The notes below the pieces were generated by a model that was not told the DNA's origin, ran no database searches, and saw only the letters and a program-made list of their open reading frames with translations. From an uncultured Christensenellaceae bacterium (GTDB lineage: Bacteria; Bacillota; Clostridia; Christensenellales; UBA3700): DNA of 64,000 nt. Each line of letters begins with the position of its first letter. Position 1 is the stretch's first letter. Shown here piece by piece: positions 52,349-61,889 of the stretch. The position numbers and the translations under genes are program-made. The stretch lies in contig CAJUMY010000002.1 of the NCBI GenBank assembly GCA_910587685.1, positions 186,001-250,000 on the forward strand. The letters are read 5' to 3'.

Positions 52349-52978
52349 ATGGATAATTCGGTCGTTGAAATCATTATAAATAAGTTGGACGGATATCACA
52401 AAGAAGCGGTTTGCGAACTTGATTTCGGCAGCGTATACGAGCTTTTGGTAGCTGTGATATTATCCGCGCAGTGCACGGATAAACGCGTAAATATCGTAAC
52501 GAAAGACCTTTTCGCCGTTGCAAACACTCCGGTCGAAATGCTGAAACTCGGTAGCGAAAGGTTGGAAAAGATAATACTTCCGTGCGGTTTTTATCGAAAC
52601 AAGGCTAAGAACATACTCGGCGCGTCCGAAAAAATACTTTCGGACTACGGCGGCGAAGTTCCGGGTACTCTCGAAGAACTTATCAAACTGCCGGGAGTGG
52701 GGCGAAAGACTGCGAACGTCGTTTATGCCGTAGGCTTTGGCGGAGACGCGATAGCGGTAGATACGCACGTCTTCAGAGTATCGAGACGAATAGGTTTCAG
52801 TAACGGCGCCACGCCGCTCGATGTCGAAGAGGATCTCATGCGTATTATTCCAAAGGACAAATGGTCGAAGACGCATCATTTGCTCATACATCAAGGACGT
52901 TACGTTTGTTCTTCGCGTATGCCGAAATGCGACATTTGTCCGATAGCGGACGAGTGTTCGAGCCGCAACGCAAAATAA
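52349..52978 (+). CDS. nth: Endonuclease III
   Basis: 209 residues. Helix-hairpin-helix LPGVGRKTAN with catalytic Lys120, Asp138 in VDTH, and the 4Fe-4S ligands C-x6-C-x2-C-x5-C near the C-terminus. It removes oxidised pyrimidines from DNA. There is no ribosome-binding site before the ATG and no alternative in-frame start that preserves the N-terminus, and the promoter is 11 bases away, so the mRNA should be leaderless. Confidence 0.96.
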   Translation: MDNSVVEIIINKLDGYHKEAVCELDFGSVYELLVAVILSAQCTDKRVNIVTKDLFAVANTPVEMLKLGSERLEKIILPCGFYRNKAKNILGASEKILSDYGGEVPGTLEELIKLPGVGRKTANVVYAVGFGGDAIAVDTHVFRVSRRIGFSNGATPLDVEEDLMRIIPKDKWSKTHHLLIHQGRYVCSSRMPKCDICPIADECSSRNAK

Positions 52979-53033
52979 CAACAAAGAAATCTGCCGTCGA
53001 ATAAGACGGTTTATATATCGAGAGGTAAGATTT

Positions 53034-53858
53034 ATGAATAAATTATTGAAGATAAGACAGCTTGCTCCGAATGTCAAGGAGTACATCATTGACGCGCCCG
53101 ACATAGCGAGGCATGCAAAGCCTGGGCAGTTTATAATACTTAGAGTCGACAAAGACGGCGAAAGAGTGCCTTTCACGATATGCGATTCCGACAAAGAGAA
53201 GGGTACGGTAACGCTGCTCGTGCAGACCATAGGTTATTCTACGGAGCTTATGGCGTCGCTTCCCGAAGGCGGATATATCGAGGATATGGTGGGGCCGCTT
53301 GGCAACGCGACGGATCTTAGCGAGTTCAAGAAGATACTTCTTATCGGCGGCGGAATAGGCAGCGCCGTCATTTATCCGCAGGCGAAGTACAGAAAGAGCG
53401 TGGGAATGCCGTGCGACGTAATAATAGGCGCTAAGAACAAAGAGCTGATAATGTATGAGGACGAGTTCAGGGCTAATTCAGAGAATCTCTATATCGTGAC
53501 CGACGACGGAAGCTACGGAGACAAAGGGTTCGTTACGACTAAGCTCGAGGAGCTGATAGCCGCAGGAAAAGAATACGACTGCGTATTTGCGGTAGGACCT
53601 ATGATAATGATGAAGGTCGTATGCGACGTTACTAAAAAATACGGTCTTCATACCGTAGTCAGTATGAACAGCATAATGGTAGATGGCACGGGAATGTGCG
53701 GCGGTTGCCGTTTGACGTACGACGGCAAGGTAAAGTACGCGTGCGTTGACGGACCGGAATTTGACGGGCATCTCATTGACTTTGACGAAGCGATGAAGAG
53801 AAGCAGATTTTACTATGAAAAAGAGCAGGAATGCCGTTTGAGAGGTAAAAAAATATGA
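53034..53858 (+). CDS. nfnA: NADH-dependent ferredoxin:NADP+ oxidoreductase, small (FAD/2Fe-2S) subunit
   Basis: 274 residues of the PyrK/NfnA family. It has an N-terminal FAD-binding barrel (VPFTICD), an NAD(H) domain (GGGIGSAVIYPQA) and a C-terminal 2Fe-2S region around MCGGCRLTYDGKVKYACVDGPEF. With NfnB it forms the flavin-based electron-bifurcating transhydrogenase that couples NADH, NADPH and ferredoxin. It overlaps nfnB by four bases. Confidence 0.93.
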   Translation: MNKLLKIRQLAPNVKEYIIDAPDIARHAKPGQFIILRVDKDGERVPFTICDSDKEKGTVTLLVQTIGYSTELMASLPEGGYIEDMVGPLGNATDLSEFKKILLIGGGIGSAVIYPQAKYRKSVGMPCDVIIGAKNKELIMYEDEFRANSENLYIVTDDGSYGDKGFVTTKLEELIAAGKEYDCVFAVGPMIMMKVVCDVTKKYGLHTVVSMNSIMVDGTGMCGGCRLTYDGKVKYACVDGPEFDGHLIDFDEAMKRSRFYYEKEQECRLRGKKI

Positions 53859-55231
53859 ACAGAGAACCAAGAAACGCAGCAAAGGTGCAGGAACCTAAGG
53901 AAAGAATAAAGAATTTTGACGAGGTATCGCTCGGTTTTGACGAAGAGACCATGCTTCTTGAAGCTGATAGATGTCTTAATTGCAAGAACGCGCCATGTAT
54001 GAAAGGCTGTCCGGTAGGGGTAAGGATACCCGAGTTCATATCCTGCCTTAAGAATAAGGACTATGATAAAGCCGTGGAGACCATAAAGGCTACCAACAGT
54101 CTTCCTGCGATATGCGGAAGAGTATGTCCGCAGGAAAAGCAGTGTGAAAGCCTTTGCGTGAGGAAAGCGAAACTCGGCGGTTCCGTCGCTATAGGAACGC
54201 TCGAGAGATACGTCGGCGACTATTCGCTTGCAAAAGGAGCTAAAAAGAGCGACGTAGCTAAGAACGGATATAAGGTAGCGGTCGTAGGCAGCGGTCCTGC
54301 AGGCTTGAGCTGCGCCGGAGCGCTCGCAAAGGAAGGATTCGACGTGACGGTTTTCGAGGCTTTCCACAGAGCTGGAGGAGTTTTGGTATACGGTATCCCC
54401 GAATTCAGATTGCCTAAAGACTTGGTAGTTGAAAAAGAGATAGAGGAGCTTAGGGCTTTGGGCGTCGAGATAAGACTCAATACCGTCATAGGCAAAACGA
54501 TAACGATAGACGAGTTAAAAGAGGAGTACGACGCTATTTTCCTCGGAACGGGAGCGGGACTTCCGATATTCATGGGCATAAAAGGCGAAGGACTTAACGG
54601 CGTATACGCGGCGAACGAATTTTTGACGAGAGTCAATCTTATGAAAGCGTATAAGCAAGATTCCGTTACGCCCGTATACTGCGGAAAGAGAGTAGCGGTC
54701 ATCGGCGCGGGCAACGTTGCTATGGACGCGTGCAGGACTGCTATGAGACTGGGCGCGGAACACGTTTACATAATCTACAGAAGAGGCAGAGAAGAGATGC
54801 CTGCGAGAGCGGAGGAGATAGAGCACGCTATAGAAGAAGGCGTCGAACTCAAACTTCTTACCAATCCCGTCGAGATACTCGGAAAGGATAAAGTTGAAGG
54901 CATAAGATGTATAAAGATGGAGCTCGGCGAACCCGATCAAAGCGGCAGAAGACGTCCGCAAGAGGTCAAGGGAAGCGAGTTCGATATCGAGGTAGACGAA
55001 GTTATCGTATCTCTCGGAACGTCGCCTAATCCGCTGCTTAAGAAGTCTTGCGAGGAGTTGGAAACTTCGCTGAAGGGCACGATAGTAGTAAATGAAGAGA
55101 CGATGGAGACTTCGCTTGACAGCGTATACGCTGGCGGAGACGCCGTAACGGGCGCCGCAACGGTCATTCTTGCGATGGGAGCAGGTAAAAAGGCGGCGAA
55201 GGCTATAAGCGACAGATTGCTTTGTAACTGA
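53855..55231 (+). CDS. nfnB: NfnB: GltA-like bifurcating subunit (FAD, 4Fe-4S)
   Basis: 458 residues, glutamate-synthase-small-subunit fold. The N-terminal Cys-rich part CLNCKNAPCMKGC and CGRVCPQEKQCESLC binds two 4Fe-4S clusters. FAD motif VGSGPAGLSCAGALAKEGF and NADPH motif VIGAGNVAMDAC follow. Pairing with nfnA by ATGA overlap makes NfnAB much more likely than a glutamate synthase, since no large GltB subunit is nearby. Confidence 0.93.
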   Translation: MNREPRNAAKVQEPKERIKNFDEVSLGFDEETMLLEADRCLNCKNAPCMKGCPVGVRIPEFISCLKNKDYDKAVETIKATNSLPAICGRVCPQEKQCESLCVRKAKLGGSVAIGTLERYVGDYSLAKGAKKSDVAKNGYKVAVVGSGPAGLSCAGALAKEGFDVTVFEAFHRAGGVLVYGIPEFRLPKDLVVEKEIEELRALGVEIRLNTVIGKTITIDELKEEYDAIFLGTGAGLPIFMGIKGEGLNGVYAANEFLTRVNLMKAYKQDSVTPVYCGKRVAVIGAGNVAMDACRTAMRLGAEHVYIIYRRGREEMPARAEEIEHAIEEGVELKLLTNPVEILGKDKVEGIRCIKMELGEPDQSGRRRPQEVKGSEFDIEVDEVIVSLGTSPNPLLKKSCEELETSLKGTIVVNEETMETSLDSVYAGGDAVTGAATVILAMGAGKKAAKAISDRLLCN

Positions 55232-55384
55232 TTTTTAGATCATCACCGCCGAATATGCCTTAGGAGCAGGTTCGGTCAAAGTATACGGTTAATATCGAGA
55301 AAACGCGGAATAATAACCGTAACGACTTAAGATACTCCGTTTTCATCGGGAGCGTATCGATGAAAGGCGGACTGGAAGGAAGAA

Positions 55385-56650
55385 ATGTTTTTAGACAGAG
55401 CGACAATTTTTATAAAGGCGGGCGACGGCGGTAACGGCGTAGTATCGTTCCATACCGAAAAGTACGTTGCGAACGGCGGTCCCGACGGCGGCGACGGCGG
55501 CGACGGCGGCAGTATAGTATTCGAAGTCGACGGCGGTATGTCGACGCTCAACGCTTTTCAATATACTAAGCATTATAGAGCGGAAGCAGGAACCAACGGA
55601 TCTTCGAAGAAGTGTCACGGAAAGAACGGTAAAGATCTCATTATAAAGGTTCCTAAGGGAACTGTTATAAGAGATAAGGCGACGAACAGCATTATTACCG
55701 ATATGTATTACGACGACAGCAGATTCGTCGCGCTCAAGGGCGGCAAAGGCGGTAAAGGCAACGCCCGTTTCGCTTCGGCGCAGAGAAAAGCGCCGCGCTT
55801 TGCGCAACAGGGCGAAAGATGCGTCGAGCATGAGATAATACTTGAACTTATGACTATAGCTGACGTAGGACTCGTCGGATTCCCCAACGTCGGCAAATCG
55901 ACTATGCTTTCCGTCATCAGCGGAGCGAGACCCAAGATAGCTAATTACCATTTTACGACGCTCTCTCCCAATCTCGGAGTCGTAGAGCGTTACGGCGACA
56001 GTTTTGTCGTTGCGGATATACCGGGGCTTATCGAGGGCGCAAGTCAGGGCGCGGGACTTGGATTTTATTTCCTTCGTCATATAGAGAGGGTCAGGATCAT
56101 CGTGCACGTCGTCGACATTTCGGGACATGAAGGACGCGACCCGTACGAGGATTACGTGAAGATACGCGAGGAACTTCGTTCGTATAGCGACAAGCTGAGC
56201 GATCTGCCTGAATTGATATGCGTCAATAAGACGGATCTTTTAGGCGAGGACGCCGACGCCGTTATCAGCGAATTCGAGAAGAAAACGGGAAAGAAAGTTT
56301 ATAGGATATCGGCTCTTTTGCATAAGGGATTAAAGGAGCTTATAGACAGTCTGTCGGATATGTTGAAAGAACTTCCAAAGCCCGAACCTCTCGAGTACGA
56401 CGAGTTCAGCTACGATATCGAGGACAATTCCGAATTTTATATTTCGAGAGCCGACGACGGCGCGTTTATCGTCGAAGGTGGACTAATAGAGATGCTGAGC
56501 AGAAACGTTATACTTAGCGAATACGAGTCGTTTAGATATTTCCAGAAGGTGCTCAACGACAAAGGCGTTATCGACGCGTTGAGACGCAAAGGCGCAAAAG
56601 AAGGCGACACGGTAGTGATAAAAGATTTCGAATTTGAATTTATCGAATAG
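55385..56650 (+). CDS. obgE: GTPase Obg
   Basis: 421 residues. The Gly-rich Obg fold occupies residues 1-158 (GDGGNGVVSFHTEKYV, GGDGGDGG), G1 is GFPNVGKS, and a C-terminal OCT domain closes. It acts in 50S assembly and stress control. rplU, ysxB and rpmA, which usually precede obg, are absent. GGAAGGAAG before the ATG. Confidence 0.97.
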   Translation: MFLDRATIFIKAGDGGNGVVSFHTEKYVANGGPDGGDGGDGGSIVFEVDGGMSTLNAFQYTKHYRAEAGTNGSSKKCHGKNGKDLIIKVPKGTVIRDKATNSIITDMYYDDSRFVALKGGKGGKGNARFASAQRKAPRFAQQGERCVEHEIILELMTIADVGLVGFPNVGKSTMLSVISGARPKIANYHFTTLSPNLGVVERYGDSFVVADIPGLIEGASQGAGLGFYFLRHIERVRIIVHVVDISGHEGRDPYEDYVKIREELRSYSDKLSDLPELICVNKTDLLGEDADAVISEFEKKTGKKVYRISALLHKGLKELIDSLSDMLKELPKPEPLEYDEFSYDIEDNSEFYISRADDGAFIVEGGLIEMLSRNVILSEYESFRYFQKVLNDKGVIDALRRKGAKEGDTVVIKDFEFEFIE

Positions 56651-56659
56651 GAGAAGAAC

Positions 56660-56962
56660 ATGACGAGTAAGGAAAGAGCGTTTTTAAGAGGACTTGCAAT
56701 GAATATAGATCCTCTTGTACATATAGGAAAGAACGGTATAAGCGACAACTTGATAAAACAGATAGACGATATACTTGAGGCTAAAGAAATCGTCAAGATA
56801 GCTGTGCTTCAGAATTCAGAGTATACGGCGAAAGAACTCATAGATACGATTGCGAAAGCTGTGAATGCCGAAGCGGTACAGGCTGTCGGAAGCAAGATCA
56901 CGCTTTACAGAGTATCCAAAAAGAAGGATGTGAAGCATATTATGCCAAATACGTTTGTATAA
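56660..56962 (+). CDS. yhbY: YhbY-family (CRM domain) ribosome assembly protein
   Basis: 100 residues, one CRM domain: LTSKERAFLRGLA-type start, VHIGKNGISDNLI and the C-terminal GSKITLYR. It binds pre-50S rRNA. It starts 9 bases after obgE. Confidence 0.94.
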   Translation: MTSKERAFLRGLAMNIDPLVHIGKNGISDNLIKQIDDILEAKEIVKIAVLQNSEYTAKELIDTIAKAVNAEAVQAVGSKITLYRVSKKKDVKHIMPNTFV

Positions 56963-56981
56963 AATTGGCACGCCTAACGTA

Positions 56982-57010
56982 TTGAAAAGAACGATTATTT
57001 GAAGTATACT
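56982..57010 (+). promoter_or_regulatory. SigA promoter for lon
   Basis: TTGAAA (56982-56987), 17-bp spacer, TATACT (57005-57010). Confidence 0.65.
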
Positions 57011-57027
57011 GAAGAATGAGGTGAACT

Positions 57028-59319
57028 ATGGGTGAGAGAAGATTAAAATGTATACCGCTGAGGAACGTCGCTATAGTGGGCGGGATCATTACAAATATAG
57101 ATATTAAGAGGAGTTTTTCGATAAAGGCGGCAGAGCTTGCTTTTGAGGAAGACAACGGATACGTTTTCGTGGTATGTCAAGTAGACGGCGCAGTCGTAAG
57201 ACCGGAGTTTAGCGATATGTACCGCGTCGGTACGCTCGTTAAGATAATAGAGCGTTTCAGCATGCCGGGCGGAGTTACGAAACTCATGGTAAAGAGCGAG
57301 AAGAATTGTCCGATGATAGACTTTGACTACGAGGACGGAATGTATCACGCGGTGATAACCGACGAGGAGTTGTATACTTCTTCGGAAGAAAAACTCGAGA
57401 TTTTAAAAAATATGTGCGGCGAAGTAACCGAAGAGCTTTTCAGGGAATCGCCTAGATATCCAATGGAGATATCGAAAGAACTTTCGAGAGAGACCGACGA
57501 AGACGTCCGTCTCAACAAACTTGCGCAATACGTCTTCAGTGTTGACAATCAGCAGTACATAGAATATTTCGATAGGATAGAAAGATACGAATACGTTGTG
57601 GCGAAGATACGCGACGAGCTCAACGTTATAAGCGTTGAAAAGAGCGTCGAAGACGCCATCAGCAATAAAATGCAGAACGTCAATAGAGACTATATATTAA
57701 GAGAGCAGAAAAAAGCTATTGAAGAAGAGCTCGGAGATTCGCTCGAAGACGACGAACTCGGCGTTTTCAGAAAGAAAATAGATACGCTCAACGTGAGCGA
57801 CGATTTGAAGAAGAAATTTTTGAAAGAGGTTGACAAACTGGGCAAAATACATCCTTCTTCGGCGGATTATTTTATCGTATATAACTATATTGAGTACGTT
57901 TTGGAATTGCCGTGGAATACGTATAAGGACGACAGAGACGATATAAAGGAAGTTCAGAGAATACTGGATGAGGATCATTACGGACTCGAAAAGGTAAAGG
58001 AGAGGATAATAGAATATCTCGCGGTCAGGAAACTTACGAACGGCAACAATAAAGGCACGATATTATGTCTCGTAGGACCTCCTGGAGTAGGTAAGACCTC
58101 GATAGCGAAGTCCATAGCCAGGGCTTTAGATAAAGAATATATCCAAATGAGTCTCGGAGGTATCCACGACGAGGCAGAGATAAGGGGGCACAGGAGAACT
58201 TACGTCGGAGCGATGCCCGGACGTATCATATCGAGTATGCACAACGCGAAGACTTCGAATCCGCTGTTTCTCCTCGATGAGATAGATAAGGTTTATAACG
58301 ATATGAAGGGCGATCCGTCTAGCGCTCTGCTCGAGGTGCTCGACCCCGTTCAGAACGTTAAATTCAGAGACAACTATCTCGAAGTTCCTTACGATCTGTC
58401 GAAAGTCATGTTTATCGCTACCGCGAATAATCTTTCGACGATAAAACAACCGCTCCTCGACAGAATGGAAATAATAGAAATGGGCGGTTATACCGAATAT
58501 GAAAAGCTCAATATAGCTAAGAAATATCTTATTAGAAAACAGATGCTCGACAGCGGCGTTGATAATATAACGTTTTCCGACGGCGCGCTGCTTGAGATAA
58601 TAAGGAATTATACGAGAGAAGCGGGCGTTAGAAATCTTGAGAGAGAGATAGGCAACGTCTGCCGTAAAGCCGCGAGGAAGATAGTAGAGGGCGGCGTAAC
58701 GTCTTTCAAGATAACGCAGAGCAACGTAGCGAAGTATCTCGGTATCCCCAAATTTACAGACAGCGAGATAGAGAACGGCGTAGGCGTGTGTACAGGTCTT
58801 GCGTGGACAGGCGCGGGCGGCGATACGCTTAGTATCGAAGTTAGCGCGATAGACGGCAAGGGAGAACTGGTTCTCACGGGACATCTCGGCGACGTTATGA
58901 AGGAGTCCGCAAGGACGGCTTTATCGGTCGTGAGATCGAGAGCGTCGGAATTCGGAATAGATAAGACTTTCTTTGAAAAGCACGATATACATATCCACGT
59001 TCCCGAAGGAGCGACGCCGAAAGACGGACCGTCCGCGGGTATCACAATGACGACGGCGATAATGTCGGCTGTTACGGGTAGAGCGATCGTTAAAGGATTG
59101 GCTATGACGGGAGAGATAACTCTTAGAGGAAACGTTCTCGGCATAGGCGGACTGAAAGAGAAATCGCTTGCGGCGCATCGTCTCGGCGTTAAAAAGATCG
59201 TAGTGCCTAAAGATAATATAAAAGATATTGACGAGATACCGAATATCGTTAAGAACAGTATAGAGTTCATACCTGTCGGAACGATAGATCAGGTATTCAA
59301 CGTAAGTTACGGAGTATAA
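57028..59319 (+). CDS. lon: ATP-dependent protease Lon
   Basis: 763 residues. The N-terminal LON domain is followed by a coiled coil, the AAA+ module with Walker A GPPGVGKTS (about 349-357) and Walker B PLFLLDEIDK, and the protease domain with Ser669 in DGPSAG and Lys712 in GGLKEK. It degrades damaged and regulatory proteins. The engB ATG is the base after its stop. No CtsR or HrcA box was seen before it. Confidence 0.97.
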   Translation: MGERRLKCIPLRNVAIVGGIITNIDIKRSFSIKAAELAFEEDNGYVFVVCQVDGAVVRPEFSDMYRVGTLVKIIERFSMPGGVTKLMVKSEKNCPMIDFDYEDGMYHAVITDEELYTSSEEKLEILKNMCGEVTEELFRESPRYPMEISKELSRETDEDVRLNKLAQYVFSVDNQQYIEYFDRIERYEYVVAKIRDELNVISVEKSVEDAISNKMQNVNRDYILREQKKAIEEELGDSLEDDELGVFRKKIDTLNVSDDLKKKFLKEVDKLGKIHPSSADYFIVYNYIEYVLELPWNTYKDDRDDIKEVQRILDEDHYGLEKVKERIIEYLAVRKLTNGNNKGTILCLVGPPGVGKTSIAKSIARALDKEYIQMSLGGIHDEAEIRGHRRTYVGAMPGRIISSMHNAKTSNPLFLLDEIDKVYNDMKGDPSSALLEVLDPVQNVKFRDNYLEVPYDLSKVMFIATANNLSTIKQPLLDRMEIIEMGGYTEYEKLNIAKKYLIRKQMLDSGVDNITFSDGALLEIIRNYTREAGVRNLEREIGNVCRKAARKIVEGGVTSFKITQSNVAKYLGIPKFTDSEIENGVGVCTGLAWTGAGGDTLSIEVSAIDGKGELVLTGHLGDVMKESARTALSVVRSRASEFGIDKTFFEKHDIHIHVPEGATPKDGPSAGITMTTAIMSAVTGRAIVKGLAMTGEITLRGNVLGIGGLKEKSLAAHRLGVKKIVVPKDNIKDIDEIPNIVKNSIEFIPVGTIDQVFNVSYGV

Positions 59320-59943
59320 ATGGAAATCAAACAGGCTAGATTCGTGATTTCTGTCGCGGACAAGGAAAAAATACTGACGGAAGAGATTCCCGAGATAGCC
59401 GTAGCCGGCAAATCAAACGTCGGCAAGTCTTCTTTTATCAATTTTATGACGAATAACGGAAAACTTGCGAAGACTTCGTCTACGCCCGGAAAAACGAGGC
59501 TTATTAATTACTTTGAGATAAATAAGGGCGAATTTATGCTTGTCGATCTGCCTGGGTACGGTTTTGCTAAGGTCACTGACGCGGAAAAGGCGAAATGGGC
59601 GAAACTCATGGAAGGATATATCCTCGAAAGCCGCAATCTTGCGAACGTCTTCATTTTGGTAGACGTCAGGCACGAACCTACGGCGCTCGATAAGCAAATG
59701 GTGAATTTTCTTCAGTATTATACTATTCCGTTTACCGTCATTGCTACGAAGTGCGACAAGCTGAGCCGCGCTCAAATATCCAGAAGAAAGAGGGAGATAG
59801 CCGCCGCGTTCGCTATGGGAGAAGGCAATATAATAACGGTGTCTTCTTTAACGAAAGTCGGTAAAGAAGCCGTTTTGGATAGAATAGAGCAGGTTATAAC
59901 GCACTTTTTACCAAGAAGCGGAGAGGAAGATACAGACGCTTAG
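59320..59943 (+). CDS. engB: GTPase EngB (YsxC/YihA)
   Basis: 207 residues. G1 GKSNVGKSSF, G3 DLPGYGF and G4 TKCDK are present, with the YsxC N-terminus. It acts in 50S assembly. It follows lon without a gap, the standard Firmicute pair. Confidence 0.96.
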   Translation: MEIKQARFVISVADKEKILTEEIPEIAVAGKSNVGKSSFINFMTNNGKLAKTSSTPGKTRLINYFEINKGEFMLVDLPGYGFAKVTDAEKAKWAKLMEGYILESRNLANVFILVDVRHEPTALDKQMVNFLQYYTIPFTVIATKCDKLSRAQISRRKREIAAAFAMGEGNIITVSSLTKVGKEAVLDRIEQVITHFLPRSGEEDTDA

Positions 59944-60005
59944 TTTGTTGTCTATAATATCTAAATTATATGTGATATACGGTACTGAGTATTCTTTTGA
60001 GATAC

Positions 60006-60037
60006 ATACGCTTTTCGTCTAGGAAAGCGTATTTTTT
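60006..60037 (+). terminator. Terminator after lon-engB
   Basis: Nine-bp stem ATACGCTTT / AAAGCGTAT with a 9-nt loop and six T. Confidence 0.9.
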
Positions 60038-60130
60038 ATATTTGCTTATTCTGGCATTTTTAACGCAATTATGAAAATGTAACATATACAAATACCTTAT
60101 CATATATTATTTATGAAAGGAGGTGAGAAA

Positions 60131-60802
60131 ATGTCATTTTCTAATAATTGTACTAAATCGGATAAAATACCGGGACCGATGCGCTCCAATCCCATGAACG
60201 GCATATGCGAAAAGGCGTGTATTCAGGTCAATAAGGTGTTTGACGCATGTATAAAGCAGGAGACTTTGCAAAACGTTCAGTTGACTTTGACCAACGTTAC
60301 GCCCGAGACCGGACTCGTACTGCCTTATAAGTTTATCAGCGCAAAGTCCGTCGCTACAAGAGCGGAGATCGGCAATCTTATGGTAACGCCTACCGTCGAG
60401 GATCCTTGTTTTGCAAGAGTGAGCGGCGAGGTAACTATACCGATTCAGATCGTATTTGTCGACGCTAACGGCACGGAAGGCATGGGAACTGCGAACGTGG
60501 TCATACCTAAGGACGTTATGTTACATATTTCGGCGCCGTCTATTATGCCTTATTCGATCGAGGCTGTAGGCAATATCATATGCCCCGAAGGTACGTTCAT
60601 TAATGCGGATACGCTTGTCGTATCGGCTTGTACTACGGTTATAATGAGGGTTATCATGCAGGTCGATCTGCTCGTTCCGACGTACGGCTACTGCTTTATC
60701 CCGCCGTGTCAAGAATATACCGAAGAAGTATGCGACGGCGTATTCGATTTGCCGTTGTTCCCTCAGGAATGCGGCGTAGAACCGAGATGCAAGACTTGCT
60801 GA
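60131..60802 (+). CDS. Cys-containing soluble protein, possible spore or surface structural protein
   Basis: 223 residues from ATG 60131, which follows an almost perfect AAAGGAGGTGA anti-SD match. It has nine to ten Cys, concentrated at both ends (GICEKACIQVNKVFDACIKQE near the start, CFIPPCQEY, CDGVF, ECGVEPRCKTC at the end), and a middle of regular beta strands (VQLTLTNV, GEVTIPIQIVFV). No signal peptide or membrane segment is visible. The VNKVFDAC motif is seen in clostridial coat-type proteins, but I cannot assign it to a named family. A SigK-shaped AAC-N17-CATATATTA (60081-60109) precedes it closely. Confidence 0.55.
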   Translation: MSFSNNCTKSDKIPGPMRSNPMNGICEKACIQVNKVFDACIKQETLQNVQLTLTNVTPETGLVLPYKFISAKSVATRAEIGNLMVTPTVEDPCFARVSGEVTIPIQIVFVDANGTEGMGTANVVIPKDVMLHISAPSIMPYSIEAVGNIICPEGTFINADTLVVSACTTVIMRVIMQVDLLVPTYGYCFIPPCQEYTEEVCDGVFDLPLFPQECGVEPRCKTC

Positions 60803-60983
60803 ACGCGGCAAAACTTAGGATCGATCTCTTTGCGGAGCTCGCGTAATAAGTTTGGCTATAAGCTATATGCTTTCGGGAACGGCGTCTTAATATGTTAAAA
60901 TATACTTTTCGTTACCGATGATGAGAGACTAACGTCTTGGTATATTTACGCTTTGATTTTGAAATACCGTCGATAATAAAGAG

Positions 60984-61012
60984 TGCGAGTGGGAAACCGC
61001 TCGCATATTTTT
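60984..61012 (+). terminator. Terminator after the Cys-containing protein gene
   Basis: TGCGAGTGG / CCGCTCGCA stem (nine pairs, one G-U or mismatch) with GAAA tetraloop, then TATTTTT. It lies 180 bp after the stop. Confidence 0.8.
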
Positions 61013-61036
61013 AAGCGTATTGATGGAATGATCCGT

Positions 61037-61071
61037 AAAAACGCCGTTACGTTACCGCGCGGCGTTTTTTT
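61037..61071 (+). terminator. Second terminator in the same gap
   Basis: AAAAACGCCG / CGGCGTTTTT, ten perfect pairs with a 13-nt loop, T run. Confidence 0.8.
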
Positions 61072-61139
61072 GCATTTGGCGTATAAGGCTTTTCTTTTGC
61101 GTTATTTCGGCGGTAAACGGTATGATGCGTATAAGTTGA

Positions 61140-61168
61140 TTGAAAAAAGTTTTTTAATGTGATAGAAT
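61140..61168 (+). promoter_or_regulatory. SigA promoter for the metallophosphoesterase
   Basis: TTGAAA (61140-61145), 17-bp spacer, TAGAAT (61163-61168). Confidence 0.7.
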
Positions 61169-61199
61169 AATGTCAACAAGTTTTCGAGGTATGTTATAA

Positions 61200-61889
61200 G
61201 TGAAAGTGTTTGCAATAAGCGATCTACATCTTTCTTTTTCGACGGACAAGCCGATGGATATATTCGGCGAGAGTTGGGATAATTATTTTGACAAGATAAG
61301 CTGCGATTGGATGGAGAAGGTAGGCGAGAACGATATCGTGCTCATTGCCGGAGATATATCTTGGGCGATGGGACTGAACGATGCCGCGATAGACATCGGG
61401 CACGTTAACGCTCTATCGGGGAAAAAGGTCATCATAAAAGGAAATCACGACTATTGGTGGTCGTCGTATTCGAAAGTGAAGTCGATATTGCCGCCCGAGA
61501 TGTACGCCGTTCAAAATAACTGCGTTAAGATCGGCAACGTGATAATAGCGGGAACGAGAGGCTGGAATAAGACGTCCAAGGAGGATGATTTGAAGATATA
61601 CAATCGGGAACTCGGCAGAATGAAGCTGTCGCTCGATTCGGTCGAAAAAATCAGAGAAGAAGGGGATAAGGTCATAGTTATGACGCATTACCCTCCGTTC
61701 AACGTCGATCTTTCTAATAACGAAATGACCGACGTCATATCGTCTTACGACGTAGACGCCGTTGTTTACGGACATCTTCACGGCAAGGATTGCAGGGCGG
61801 AAAGGAAGGTTTTCAAAGGTAAAACTTGTTATTATCTTACTTCATGCGATTTGGTCGGCAATCAGCTTGTTGACATCTTGGAGGATTGA
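61200..61889 (+). CDS. Calcineurin-like metallophosphoesterase
   Basis: 229 residues from a GTG start with GAGGT upstream. The dinuclear metal motifs are complete: DLHLS, GDISWAMG, GNHDYWW, THYPPFN and GHLHG. This is the small phosphohydrolase family with a Trp-rich loop; the substrate is unknown. Confidence 0.92.
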   Translation: MKVFAISDLHLSFSTDKPMDIFGESWDNYFDKISCDWMEKVGENDIVLIAGDISWAMGLNDAAIDIGHVNALSGKKVIIKGNHDYWWSSYSKVKSILPPEMYAVQNNCVKIGNVIIAGTRGWNKTSKEDDLKIYNRELGRMKLSLDSVEKIREEGDKVIVMTHYPPFNVDLSNNEMTDVISSYDVDAVVYGHLHGKDCRAERKVFKGKTCYYLTSCDLVGNQLVDILED

